Assembly (NCBI GenBank): GCA_025060295.1
Contig: JANXCH010000007.1
Coordinates: forward strand, 1 to 64,000
DNA length: 64,000 nucleotides
Source of the DNA: Dehalococcoidia bacterium
Lineage (GTDB): Bacteria; Chloroflexota; Dehalococcoidia; Lucifugimonadales; HRBIN23
Direction: 5' to 3'
Position numbers and translations under genes: made by a program. The notes below the pieces were generated by a model. That model was not told the DNA's origin, searched no databases, and saw nothing but the letters and a program-made list of their open reading frames with translations. The stretch's first letter is position 1, and each line of letters opens with the position of its first letter. Shown here one piece after another: positions 9,240 to 15,721 of this stretch.

Positions 9240-10349
9240 TCAGCGGAGCAAAGCGTCGGGAAAGCGGGAGGGACGATAGGGCTCCAGCAGCGGGGAGGGA
9301 CGCCCCTGGGCCACCTCCTGAGCCACCGTTTGCCCCACTAGCGCCGCCAGGGTAACGGCACTGTGCATCACCGCCACATAGGCCCCCTCCACGCCCGGCA
9401 CCGGCCCAATGATGGGGAGGCCGTCCTTGGGCACGGGGCGCACCCCGATGCGCAGTTCGGCCACAGTTGCCCCCTGCAGGGCGGGGATATCCCGCTGGGC
9501 CTCCCCCAGAAGGCGGTGCGTCCATGAGGGCGGAGGGGTGCTCACCGTCTCCTCGCTCACGAGGCGGTCGTAGGGGATGGCCCCAAGGACCAGCCGTCCG
9601 TCGTGGGTGGGATGGATGTGGTAGTGGCCGGGGTAGACAGCGCGGCGCACCAGGCCCGGCACCGGGGAGGTGTAGATGACCACGCCGATCACCCGCTCCA
9701 CAGGGGGGCGGTAGCCCAAGGGGGCCAAAAGGCCCACCGAGGCAGTGCCCCCCGCCACCACCACCTGCCGCGCCGCAATGAACCCCGCGCTGGTGAGCAC
9801 CCCTTCCACACGCCCGTTGGTGGTACGGATTTCGTGCACCGCACATCCCAGGTGCACCTGTGCGCCCCGCCCCTGCGCCCGGCGCACCAGCACCTGGGCC
9901 AAGCGGTCGGCGTCCGTCCAACGCTCCTGGGGGAAGAACAGGATAGGCCCCTCAGCGTGGAGGGGGTGCACCGCCGGCTCCAGCTCCGCCGCCTCCCGGG
10001 GGGACAGGCGCTGAAAAGGGTAACCGAAACGGGTCAACTCTTGGGCCAGGCGCTCGGTCTCCGCCGGGCCACCCAGGGAGGCGGGCCAGTGGAGCACGCC
10101 CGTGCCGATGAGCACCTCCTCCCCCACCTCCTCGGCCAGGGGGCCGTAGGCGTCAATAGCCATACGGCTGAAGCGGTGGTAGTGCTCGGGGCGTTTGCGG
10201 GCGGCGTTGATCAGCCCGAAGGACGCCCATGTGGTATACCCCCCGGGCTGATGGCGCTCCAGAAGAGTTACCTGTGCCCCCGCCTTAGCCAGGTAATAGG
10301 CGATGCTGGCCCCGGCCACACCAGCCCCAATGACCACGATATCGGGCAT
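9240..10349 (-). CDS. FAD-dependent oxidoreductase, DAO family
   Basis: A 369-residue flavoprotein of the D-amino-acid oxidase/glycine oxidase/sarcosine oxidase family. The N-terminal dinucleotide fold is IVVIGAGVAGASIAYYLAKAGAQVTLLER, and the C-terminus has the second FAD motif (GLPIIGPVPGVEGAYVAVMHSAVTLAAL). The start MPDIVVIGAG at 10349 puts the GxGxxG at the usual place; the reading frame stays open upstream, but that part is CoA-transferase sequence in another frame. It lies 13 bases after the CoA-transferase stop, so the two are probably co-transcribed. The substrate is not evident. A ThiO-like glycine oxidase role is possible, since a thi operon at 54-56 kb has no thiO. Confidence 0.85.
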   Translation of the reverse strand: MPDIVVIGAGVAGASIAYYLAKAGAQVTLLERHQPGGYTTWASFGLINAARKRPEHYHRFSRMAIDAYGPLAEEVGEEVLIGTGVLHWPASLGGPAETERLAQELTRFGYPFQRLSPREAAELEPAVHPLHAEGPILFFPQERWTDADRLAQVLVRRAQGRGAQVHLGCAVHEIRTTNGRVEGVLTSAGFIAARQVVVAGGTASVGLLAPLGYRPPVERVIGVVIYTSPVPGLVRRAVYPGHYHIHPTHDGRLVLGAIPYDRLVSEETVSTPPPSWTHRLLGEAQRDIPALQGATVAELRIGVRPVPKDGLPIIGPVPGVEGAYVAVMHSAVTLAALVGQTVAQEVAQGRPSPLLEPYRPSRFPDALLR

Positions 10350-10362
10350 AGACCTCTCCCCG

Positions 10363-11577
10363 CTAGGCCAAGGCCCCTTCGGCCTTATACGCCTCGTACT
10401 CCTCTTGGGAGATGCCCAACAGGTGGGTGAACACGAACGCGTTGTCCTCGCCCAGGCAGGGGGCGGCCTTACGCAGGTATCCCGGTGTGCGGGAGAGGCG
10501 GAAGGGGATGCCGTCGTAGTGGTGGTCCCCGATTTCGGTATGGCGCAGGCGGACAAAGTGGCCCCGATGGGCCAATTGGGGGTCGCGGAACAGATCCTCC
10601 TGGCTCTGCACCACCCCACAGGGGACACCATAAGACTGCAGGAGGGTCATCAGGGCATAGGCGTCGTACTGGCGTGTCCACTGGGCGAGGCGCTGTTCCA
10701 AGGCGTCCTCGTGGGCCTTGCGCCCGAGGAAAGTCGCGTAGGAGGGGTCAGTGGCCCAGGAGGGCGAGCCCATAGCCCGCACCAAGCCCTCCCAGTGGGC
10801 ATCGGTGAAGCAGGCGATAACCACCCAGCGGTCGGTGCCCTGGGCGGGGAAGGCCCCGTGGGGGCAGGCCAGGGGGTCGCGGTTGCCCTGGGGTTCGGGG
10901 TCGTGGCCGTTGTTCAGGTAATCCATCAGCAGAGGCCCCAGGAACTGGATGCCCCCCTCCAGCTGGGAGAGGTCAATATACTGCCCCTGGCCGGTGCGCC
11001 GGCGGTATTCCAGGGCAGCCAGGATGGCGAAGGCCCCGAAGCGGGGGTTAATGAAGTCGGTGTAGGCTCCATAGGGACCGGCGGGGGCACGGTCGGGCCA
11101 GCGGGCCAGGTGGTAAAACCCCGAAAAGGCGGAGAGTTGCACCCCATAGCCGGGCTGGCGTGCCCAGGGGCCGTCCTGCCCCAGTTGGCAGGTGGAAAAG
11201 TATATGACATCCGGCTTCCACTGGCGGACGCTGGCGTAGTCCAGGCCGAACTTGGCCATCACACCCGGAGTGAAACTTTCGGCCACCACATCCGCCCAGG
11301 CGATCAGCCGGCGGGCCAGGTCGCGTCCCCGAGGGTGAGCCAGATTGAGGCTCACGCCGTACTTACTAGCGTTGTAGTTGGCGAAGAAACCGGAGCGGTT
11401 GATGCCCACCTCCCGGTCTTTGAAGGGCGGAGCCAGGCGCAGGACATCGGGGTGGGTGAGGCTTTCAATATGCACCACCGTGGCCCCGTGGTCGGCCAGA
11501 TATTTGATGGTAACCGGCCCCACGCCCACCCAGGAGAAGTCGGCCACCTTGATGCCTTCCAAAGGCAGGGCACCCAT
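10363..11577 (-). CDS. CaiB/BaiF family CoA-transferase
   Basis: A class III CoA-transferase of 404 residues from the preferred ATG at 11577 (MGALPLEGIKVADFSWVGVG). A TTG at 11607 would add ten residues but lies in the -10 box. Family marks include GVGPVTIKYLADHGATVVHIES, DVVAESFTPGVMAKFGLDY and IDLSQLEGGIQFLGP. At the position of the catalytic Asp in formyl-CoA transferase (usually GYD...QA.SG) this protein has PGYGVQLSAFSGF. It may form its covalent intermediate differently or belong to a subgroup of unknown chemistry. Co-transcribed with the FAD oxidoreductase. Substrate unknown; a role in acyl-CoA activation is inferred. Confidence 0.88.
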   Translation of the reverse strand: MGALPLEGIKVADFSWVGVGPVTIKYLADHGATVVHIESLTHPDVLRLAPPFKDREVGINRSGFFANYNASKYGVSLNLAHPRGRDLARRLIAWADVVAESFTPGVMAKFGLDYASVRQWKPDVIYFSTCQLGQDGPWARQPGYGVQLSAFSGFYHLARWPDRAPAGPYGAYTDFINPRFGAFAILAALEYRRRTGQGQYIDLSQLEGGIQFLGPLLMDYLNNGHDPEPQGNRDPLACPHGAFPAQGTDRWVVIACFTDAHWEGLVRAMGSPSWATDPSYATFLGRKAHEDALEQRLAQWTRQYDAYALMTLLQSYGVPCGVVQSQEDLFRDPQLAHRGHFVRLRHTEIGDHHYDGIPFRLSRTPGYLRKAAPCLGEDNAFVFTHLLGISQEEYEAYKAEGALA

Positions 11578-11603
11578 ACCGCGTCCCCCCCAGAGATGCT
11601 GGA

Positions 11604-11618
11604 GCAATTATACTCCAA
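11604..11618 (-). promoter_or_regulatory. Promoter -10 region for CoA-transferase gene
   Basis: On the minus strand TTGGAGTATAATTGC contains a perfect TATAAT. A TTGACG lies 13 bases further upstream, closer than ideal. The same 15-mer occurs at 43606-43620 in front of radA. The predicted start of transcription gives a leader of about 20 bases before the ATG at 11577. Confidence 0.65.
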
Positions 11619-11627
11619 CCCCCCGCG

Positions 11628-12434
11628 TCAATGGGTGTGGGTGTGCCCCCCGCCGTTGGGCAGCAGGAGGGCCGTCGCCATTCCCAGGGCGACGCCGATG
11701 ACGACGGGGACGAGCCCCCCCAAACCCCGCTCCCGCACAGCGACGGGGATAAGGGAGTGGGCCGCAATGTACAGGAAGGAGCCCGCCGCCAGCCCCAGGA
11801 GGGCAGCGGGGACCTCGGGGGCGATTTCGCCCAACAGGAAGGGGATGGGCACCGCCGCCACGGTAACAAGGCCGATGGCCGTGCCCGCTGCCAGGGCGGC
11901 CAGACGCCCCCGCCCCGACCCGAGCATCAGCGAGGCCACGGCCGCCCCTGCCGGCACCTCGTGGAGCAAAACGGCTAACAAGAGGAACACCCCCAACCCC
12001 TCCCCTTCAGCGAAGCCCGCCCCAATGCCCAAGCCATCCACAAAGTCGTGGAGCAGGAAGCCTGCCAGCGCCACCACCCCCGCCACAGGCGTCAGGGGCG
12101 AGTGAGGATGCTCCAACTCGTGGGGCAAGGTATGCTCGTGGGGAGAAACGGGGGTGGAGGCATGGGCACGAGCAGCGAACAGACGCTCCAGGCTGAACAG
12201 GAGCAGATATCCCCCCACGGCCAGCAGGGGGCCCCAAAGGGGGGCCTCCTCTATGCTATGAGGGAACACCTCCACCAAAGCACCAGCCAGGATAAACCCC
12301 CCGGCAAACCCCAACAGGACGCGCAAGCGGGCTTGCCCCCGTGCATCGGTTCTCACCCCCAGGACGGTGAGCACACTCCCCACCACATTCCCCAGGGTAG
12401 TCAACAGGGTCAAACCGACGGCGACACCAAGCAT
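11628..12434 (-). CDS. ZIP family divalent metal transporter
   Basis: A 268-residue inner-membrane protein with the ZIP/ZupT pattern: LLTTLGNVVGSVLTVLG, GFAGGFILAGALVEVFPHSIEEAP, a His-rich cytoplasmic loop (residues near 105-135, STPVSPHEHTLPHELEHPH) and the metal-path helices LAGFLLHDFVDGLGIGAGF and LLLAVLLHEVPAGAA. ZIP proteins move zinc and related metals into the cytoplasm. The ATG at 12434 lies inside the end of the Fur-family gene (25-base overlap), so the two are translationally coupled. A Zur-controlled zinc uptake unit is the simplest reading. It ends with the His-rich tail GGGHTHTH. Confidence 0.9.
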   Translation of the reverse strand: MLGVAVGLTLLTTLGNVVGSVLTVLGVRTDARGQARLRVLLGFAGGFILAGALVEVFPHSIEEAPLWGPLLAVGGYLLLFSLERLFAARAHASTPVSPHEHTLPHELEHPHSPLTPVAGVVALAGFLLHDFVDGLGIGAGFAEGEGLGVFLLLAVLLHEVPAGAAVASLMLGSGRGRLAALAAGTAIGLVTVAAVPIPFLLGEIAPEVPAALLGLAAGSFLYIAAHSLIPVAVRERGLGGLVPVVIGVALGMATALLLPNGGGHTHTH

Positions 12435-12877
12435 AGGTCCTCCTTCTCTTTTGCCTGGCACCATGCGCACAGGCCGTAGATCTCCAAGCGGTGCCCCAAC
12501 ACGCGGAACTGACGGGGCTGGGCCAAGCGGTGCACCAGGGCCTCCACTTCGGGGGGGACAAAGTCCTGCACGCCCCCGCAGGCGACGCACACCAGGTGGT
12601 GGTGATGTAAGCGGGAGGCAACCCCATAGCGGGGTGCACCGTGTTCCAACGAGACCCGACACACCAGGCCGGCGCTGACAAGGGCCTTCAGGGTGCGGAA
12701 CACTGTGGCCCGCCCCACGTCGGGCACCTGGCTGTGTAGAGCCTCAGCGGTGAACAGGCCCTTCTGGCCGGCGATGGCCTGGACCAAACGTCGGCGCGGC
12801 CCAGTCAGGCGCATCCCCCGCTGAGCCAGGGCCTCCAGCAGGGCCTCAGGCCCCCCAATATTGATACCAGGTATCAT
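12410..12877 (-). CDS. Fur family transcriptional repressor, Zur-like
   Basis: A 155-residue Fur-superfamily protein: winged helix MRLTGPRRRLVQAIAGQKGLFTAEALHSQVP...GRATVFRTLKALVSAGLV, the metal-sensing cluster RLHHHHLVCVACG, and two CxxC pairs (CVAC, CAWC) that form the structural zinc site. The downstream, overlapping ZIP transporter points to zinc sensing (Zur) rather than iron. The start ATG at 12877 (MIPGINIGGPEALLEAL) is fixed by a consensus promoter 47 bases upstream and by the length of the family. A palindrome over the start codon suggests autorepression. Fur, Mur and Zur cannot be told apart with certainty from sequence. Confidence 0.88.
   Translation of the reverse strand: MIPGINIGGPEALLEALAQRGMRLTGPRRRLVQAIAGQKGLFTAEALHSQVPDVGRATVFRTLKALVSAGLVCRVSLEHGAPRYGVASRLHHHHLVCVACGGVQDFVPPEVEALVHRLAQPRQFRVLGHRLEIYGLCAWCQAKEKEDLCLVSPSV
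12862..12876. promoter_or_regulatory. Putative Zur operator palindrome
   Basis: TGATACC-A-GGTATCA is a perfect 15-base inverted repeat. It lies across the start codon of the Fur-family gene and 48 bases downstream of the promoter -10 box. A related half (TATACCAG) overlaps the -10 box at 12926-12933. The size, symmetry and position fit a Fur/Zur-type operator for autoregulation of the zur-ZIP operon. Confidence 0.6.
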
Positions 12878-12923
12878 TTTGCCCCCCTCTCCTACCCATT
12901 CCGAGCAAGAGGGGTGGACATTT

Positions 12924-12952
12924 TTTATACCAGAACCCGTCAAACCTGTCAA
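12924..12952 (-). promoter_or_regulatory. Sigma-70 type promoter of zur-ZIP operon
   Basis: On the minus strand TTGACA, exactly 17 bases, then TATAAA. Both hexamers are at or one base from consensus. The predicted leader is about 40 bases and contains GGAGAGGGGGG before the ATG. Confidence 0.85.
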
Positions 12953-13073
12953 GGCGCGCCAGGCTGTGGGGAAAGAGTCAGGGGAGCGACCAGGGGCGGC
13001 CTTTGCCCGTGCAGGGGGGCGGGGGCCCGCAGGGCACCCTCTGGGGGAGAACCCGTGGCAACGCCCCGCGCCC

Positions 13074-13102
13074 TTGACGCCCCCCTGTCGGCGTGCTACC
13101 CT
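13074..13102 (+). promoter_or_regulatory. Promoter for A-type Fe-S protein gene
   Basis: TTGACG, 17 bases, TACCCT. It lies 40 bases before the ATG, which has an AAGGAGGAG ribosome site. Confidence 0.6.
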
Positions 13103-13141
13103 GAGCCTACAGGCGCAGGGACGGTTCGGGAAAGGAGGAGC

Positions 13142-13477
13142 ATGGTTACCCTCACCCCCTCCGCTATCGCCCAACTCAAGCAGGTGCTCAAAGAGGAAAA
13201 CGCCGAAGATGCCGCCGTGCGGGTGGTCATCGTCCCCTCCGGCCACGGGGTGCAGTACATGCTCACCCTGGAGCGGGAGCCGAAAGAGGACGATCTGACC
13301 CTGGAGCACGACGGCCTGCGTATCGTGGTAGACCAGGACAGCGCCCCCCTTCTGGAAGGGGCGGAGATCGACTATGTGGAGGACTTCCCCCGCGCCGGGT
13401 TCGTCATCAGCAACCCCAACATCCCCATAGGTGGGGGATGCGCCTGCGGGGGGCACTGCGCCTGCGGGGGCCATTAG
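13142..13477 (+). CDS. HesB/IscA/ErpA-like A-type Fe-S protein, variant
   Basis: A 111-residue protein aligned with A-type Fe-S carriers: LTPSAIAQLKQVLKEENAEDAAVRVVI, then YMLTLEREPKEDDLTLEHDGLRIVVDQDSAPLLEGAEIDYVEDFPRAGFVISNPN. The family carries clusters on three Cys (one central, plus CxC near the end). Here the central site reads VVIVPSGHGVQY, with no Cys. The C-terminus is a repeated GGCACGGHCACGGH, richer in Cys/His than usual. It may bind a cluster or metal in a different way, or be a HesB-like protein with a new role. The start has AAGGAGGAG three bases upstream and its own promoter. Confidence 0.8.
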   Translation: MVTLTPSAIAQLKQVLKEENAEDAAVRVVIVPSGHGVQYMLTLEREPKEDDLTLEHDGLRIVVDQDSAPLLEGAEIDYVEDFPRAGFVISNPNIPIGGGCACGGHCACGGH

Positions 13478-13502
13478 ACCCCTTCTTACGGCACGGGTCC
13501 AC

Positions 13503-13533
13503 GGCCCCTGGGATCTCCAGGGGCCTTCCTTTT
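13503..13533 (+). terminator. Intrinsic terminator after A-type Fe-S gene
   Basis: GGCCCCTGG, a GATCT loop, CCAGGGGCC, then TTCCTTTT: a nine-pair GC-rich stem with a T-rich tail, 26 bases after the stop codon. Confidence 0.85.
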
Positions 13534-13577
13534 GCTCGGGGCGTTCTGTTTGGGGGCAACCGCCTTTCAGCCTCGTC

Positions 13578-13586
13578 TGATATACT
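13578..13586 (+). promoter_or_regulatory. Extended -10 promoter for decarboxylase genes
   Basis: TGATATACT is an extended -10 element (TG-n-TATACT). No good -35 is visible. It lies about 50 bases before the ATG at 13635, which has a GGAGG. Confidence 0.5.
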
Positions 13587-13634
13587 ATGCTCGGCTCCCC
13601 CACACACCCACTGCGCCCACAGTAGGAGGCATGT

Positions 13635-14168
13635 ATGCAGGAGACAGGAGGCATCAGCGCCGATCGTGTGGTCGAGGCCTTTCGCCAGTGTGGAGTCACC
13701 CATATCGTCTGGCTTCCGGATAGTGAAACGGGGTTCCTCTATGAAGCCCTGCGGGAGGAAAAATCCATCACTTTGGTGCCCGTAGCCCGGGAGGGGGAAA
13801 GTATGGCGGTGGCAGCGGGGCTGTGGATGGGGGGGAAAGTGCCCCTGGTGTTGATTCAAAGCACGGGCTTTTTTGAATCGGGGGATAGCATTCGGGGGGT
13901 GGTGCTGGACTTGAACCTGCCGCTGGTGATGTGTGTGGGATATCGGGGATATGAGAAGCAGACACCCCGCACCCAACGGGCCGACTCGGCGGCGGTGTAC
14001 CTGGAGCCTATCGTGCAGGCGTGGGGGATTCCCTACTACCTGGTGGAGAACGACGAGGATACGGGGCGCATCGTGCAGGCCTTCCAAGAGGCCCAGCGGC
14101 GGCAAGGGCCCGTGGCGGTGCTCATGTGCACGGAATACACCGCCCAGCGCCGCAGGAGGGGAGCATGA
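13635..14168 (+). CDS. Sulfopyruvate/phosphonopyruvate decarboxylase-type alpha subunit
   Basis: A 177-residue TPP-enzyme N-terminal (pyrimidine-binding) domain encoded as a separate subunit. Marks are VVEAFRQCGVTHIVWLPDSETGFLYEAL and VAREGESMAVAAGLWMGGKVPLVLIQSTGF, with the Glu of REGE expected to activate TPP. Split alpha/beta decarboxylases of this size are typical of ComDE sulfopyruvate decarboxylase and the related phosphonopyruvate enzymes, giving sulfoacetaldehyde or phosphonoacetaldehyde plus CO2. The stop overlaps the beta-subunit start (ATGA). Sequence alone does not choose between the two substrates; the nearby aldehyde dehydrogenase gene at 15722-17134 would suit either product. 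Confidence 0.8.
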   Translation: MQETGGISADRVVEAFRQCGVTHIVWLPDSETGFLYEALREEKSITLVPVAREGESMAVAAGLWMGGKVPLVLIQSTGFFESGDSIRGVVLDLNLPLVMCVGYRGYEKQTPRTQRADSAAVYLEPIVQAWGIPYYLVENDEDTGRIVQAFQEAQRRQGPVAVLMCTEYTAQRRRRGA

Positions 14169-14743
14169 TAGACTCCTTTGAAGCCACGCGCCTTATCCAC
14201 CAGCACGCCGGGAGCGCCTCCGTCATCCCCACCATGACCGCTCTGCGCCTCTGGCGCGCCCTGGGCTTCCGCCACGACCGCGACTACCCCCTGGTGGGAG
14301 CCATGGGCAAGGCGTCCTCGGTGGGCTTGGGATTAGCCCTGGCCCAACCCCAGCACAAGGTCATCGTCCTGGACGGCGACGGGAGCCTCCTCAACAACCT
14401 GGGCACCCTGGTAACCATCGGCCACATGGCCCCCCCCAACCTCTACCACTTCGTCTACCAGGACGGGGCCTACACCACCACGGGGGGCCAGCCCATCCCC
14501 GGGGCCACCATCATCCGCTTCGCCGAGATGGCCAAAGCCGCCGGCTACCGCGCCGCCTACGACTTCCACGACCTGGAAGCCTTTGCCACCGAACTACCCC
14601 GCATCCTGTCCCAGCCGGGGCCGGTGCTGGTGTGCCTGCGGGTGCGCCATCCCCAGAACCTCCCCCCCATGGACTTGGCCCAGATTGACCGACGCAAGGC
14701 TATCCGCCAGATACGCCAGACCCTTACGGGCAAGCCCGCCTAA
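14165..14743 (+). CDS. Sulfopyruvate/phosphonopyruvate decarboxylase-type beta subunit
   Basis: A 192-residue C-terminal TPP-binding half. The diphosphate/Mg motif is LDGDGSLLNNLGTL, preceded by GAMGKASSVGLGLALAQPQHKVIVL and followed by YHFVYQDGAYTTTGGQP. It starts on an ATG that shares ATGA with the alpha stop, so the subunits are translationally coupled. It ends four bases into the convergent dUTPase-like gene. Together the subunits form an alpha/beta thiamine-dependent decarboxylase of small sulfonated or phosphonated 2-oxo acids. The family is firm; the exact substrate is inferred. Confidence 0.82.
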   Translation: MIDSFEATRLIHQHAGSASVIPTMTALRLWRALGFRHDRDYPLVGAMGKASSVGLGLALAQPQHKVIVLDGDGSLLNNLGTLVTIGHMAPPNLYHFVYQDGAYTTTGGQPIPGATIIRFAEMAKAAGYRAAYDFHDLEAFATELPRILSQPGPVLVCLRVRHPQNLPPMDLAQIDRRKAIRQIRQTLTGKPA

Positions 14744-15261
14744 CGGCCCAAATTCTCCCCCTGGTAGCGCCCGCGATAGCCCTGGGACGTGGGACGCTCC
14801 AGGCGGAAAAACACCATGTGCACCAAACGGGCGTTGCGGGCCACCCGAAAACCCCCAGGGTTGAACACCACCAGCAAGGCCTGGGAGCGCCCGTGGTAGC
14901 CGGCGTCCCATACGGCGTTGTGCACACTCACCCCACACCGCAGCAGCGTGGAGCGGGGAAAGGCCAATGCCATCAGGTCGCGGGGCAGGCGCACCACCTC
15001 GTTGAAAGTCATCAGATACGCCCCCGGCGGGAGGTGCAGGCTCCCGTCGGCTCCAAAGGGAAGGGGCGAGGTGGGAGCCACCTCCCGCTCCCCACCCGCT
15101 CCCACCCATCCCGCCCTCTGGAAGGACGCCACCTCCCGCAAGGAGAGGTCAAAGCCGTGGGGCTGGAGTTGGGCGTCCAGGTCTACCCACCCCTCCAGGA
15201 GAGGAGGGCACGCCTGAATCAAGGCGTAAAGCGTCTCCCGCTCCAGGATAGCCCCTGTCAT
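14740..15261 (-). CDS. dUTPase/dCTP deaminase family protein
   Basis: A 173-residue protein with the trimeric dUTPase fold signature: RDLMALAFPRSTLLRCGVSVHNAVWDAGYHGR, then LLVVFNPGGFRVARNARLVHMVFFRLERP. FPRSTLLR corresponds to motif 2 and AVWDAGYHGR to motif 3 with its catalytic Asp. A Gly-rich motif-5 tail is represented only by SQGYRGRYQGEN. Such proteins hydrolyse dUTP or deaminate dCTP, keeping uracil out of DNA. The start ATG at 15261 overlaps the upstream short ORF stop (TGATG); a GTG at 15264 is also possible. Some archaeal-type homologues are of unknown activity, so function is only probable. Confidence 0.82.
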   Translation of the reverse strand: MTGAILERETLYALIQACPPLLEGWVDLDAQLQPHGFDLSLREVASFQRAGWVGAGGEREVAPTSPLPFGADGSLHLPPGAYLMTFNEVVRLPRDLMALAFPRSTLLRCGVSVHNAVWDAGYHGRSQALLVVFNPGGFRVARNARLVHMVFFRLERPTSQGYRGRYQGENLGR

Positions 15262-15524
15262 CACGGTGCCCCCGGGGACGCAAGGACCCTTTCACCCCGC
15301 AGGCGTAGGAGCAAGGCGAGGGCATAGGGCGAGAGGCCCGGGGCGGGGCGACGCTGCACCGGCGCAAACCGCAAGCAGTGGGAGGTGGGCAGAGTCGCCC
15401 GTCGAGGGGGCTTCACCGGACAGGCATAGGCATACACGCAGTAGTGGGGTAGGCAGACCGTCCATCGCACCGGCGCGTGACGCACGCCGTCCTCCGTCCC
15501 GCTGGCCACAGGCCAGCTGCGCAT
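15261..15524 (-). CDS. Small Cys-rich hypothetical protein coupled to dUTPase-like gene
   Basis: An 87-residue ORF starting MRSWPVASGTEDGVRH. Its stop and the dUTPase-like start share TGATG, an arrangement typical of real coupled genes. The middle has four Cys and two His in a short span (VCLPHYCVYAYACP, then SHCLRF) that could make a zinc site. No family is recognised. A TTGACA at 15563-15568 lies upstream, but the -10 and the ribosome site are weak. It may be a small zinc protein or a chance ORF in GC-rich DNA. Confidence 0.4.
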   Translation of the reverse strand: MRSWPVASGTEDGVRHAPVRWTVCLPHYCVYAYACPVKPPRRATLPTSHCLRFAPVQRRPAPGLSPYALALLLRLRGERVLASPGAP

Positions 15525-15607
15525 TTACATCGGGGGTTATCCTGATACATAGTTTTTGTCTTTGTCAAGGGCTTGATGATCCCCTAAAAACCCTTTTTTG
15601 CTGACCC

Positions 15608-15640
15608 AAAAACGAGCGGGGCAGGCCGATGGCCCACCCC
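15608..15640 (-). terminator. Intrinsic terminator after aldehyde dehydrogenase gene
   Basis: On the minus strand GGGGTGGGCC, an ATC loop and GGCCTGCCCC (ten pairs, two of them G-U), then GCTCGTTTTT. It lies about 80 bases after the aldehyde dehydrogenase stop. The rest of the 15525-15721 gap holds only the TTGACA noted for the small ORF. Confidence 0.75.
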
Positions 15641-15721
15641 ACCCGTTTCCCCCTTCTGCAATGCCCCGTGTGCTTGACCCGGCGGGGAAGCGCCTCCCGC
15701 CTTTCCGAACGGGCACACTTT

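Noticed and set aside
10303-12105. 600-codon plus-strand open frame
   Set aside because: It lies opposite the CoA-transferase, FAD oxidoreductase and ZIP genes. It has no family motif and arises because GC-rich codons leave the antisense frame open.
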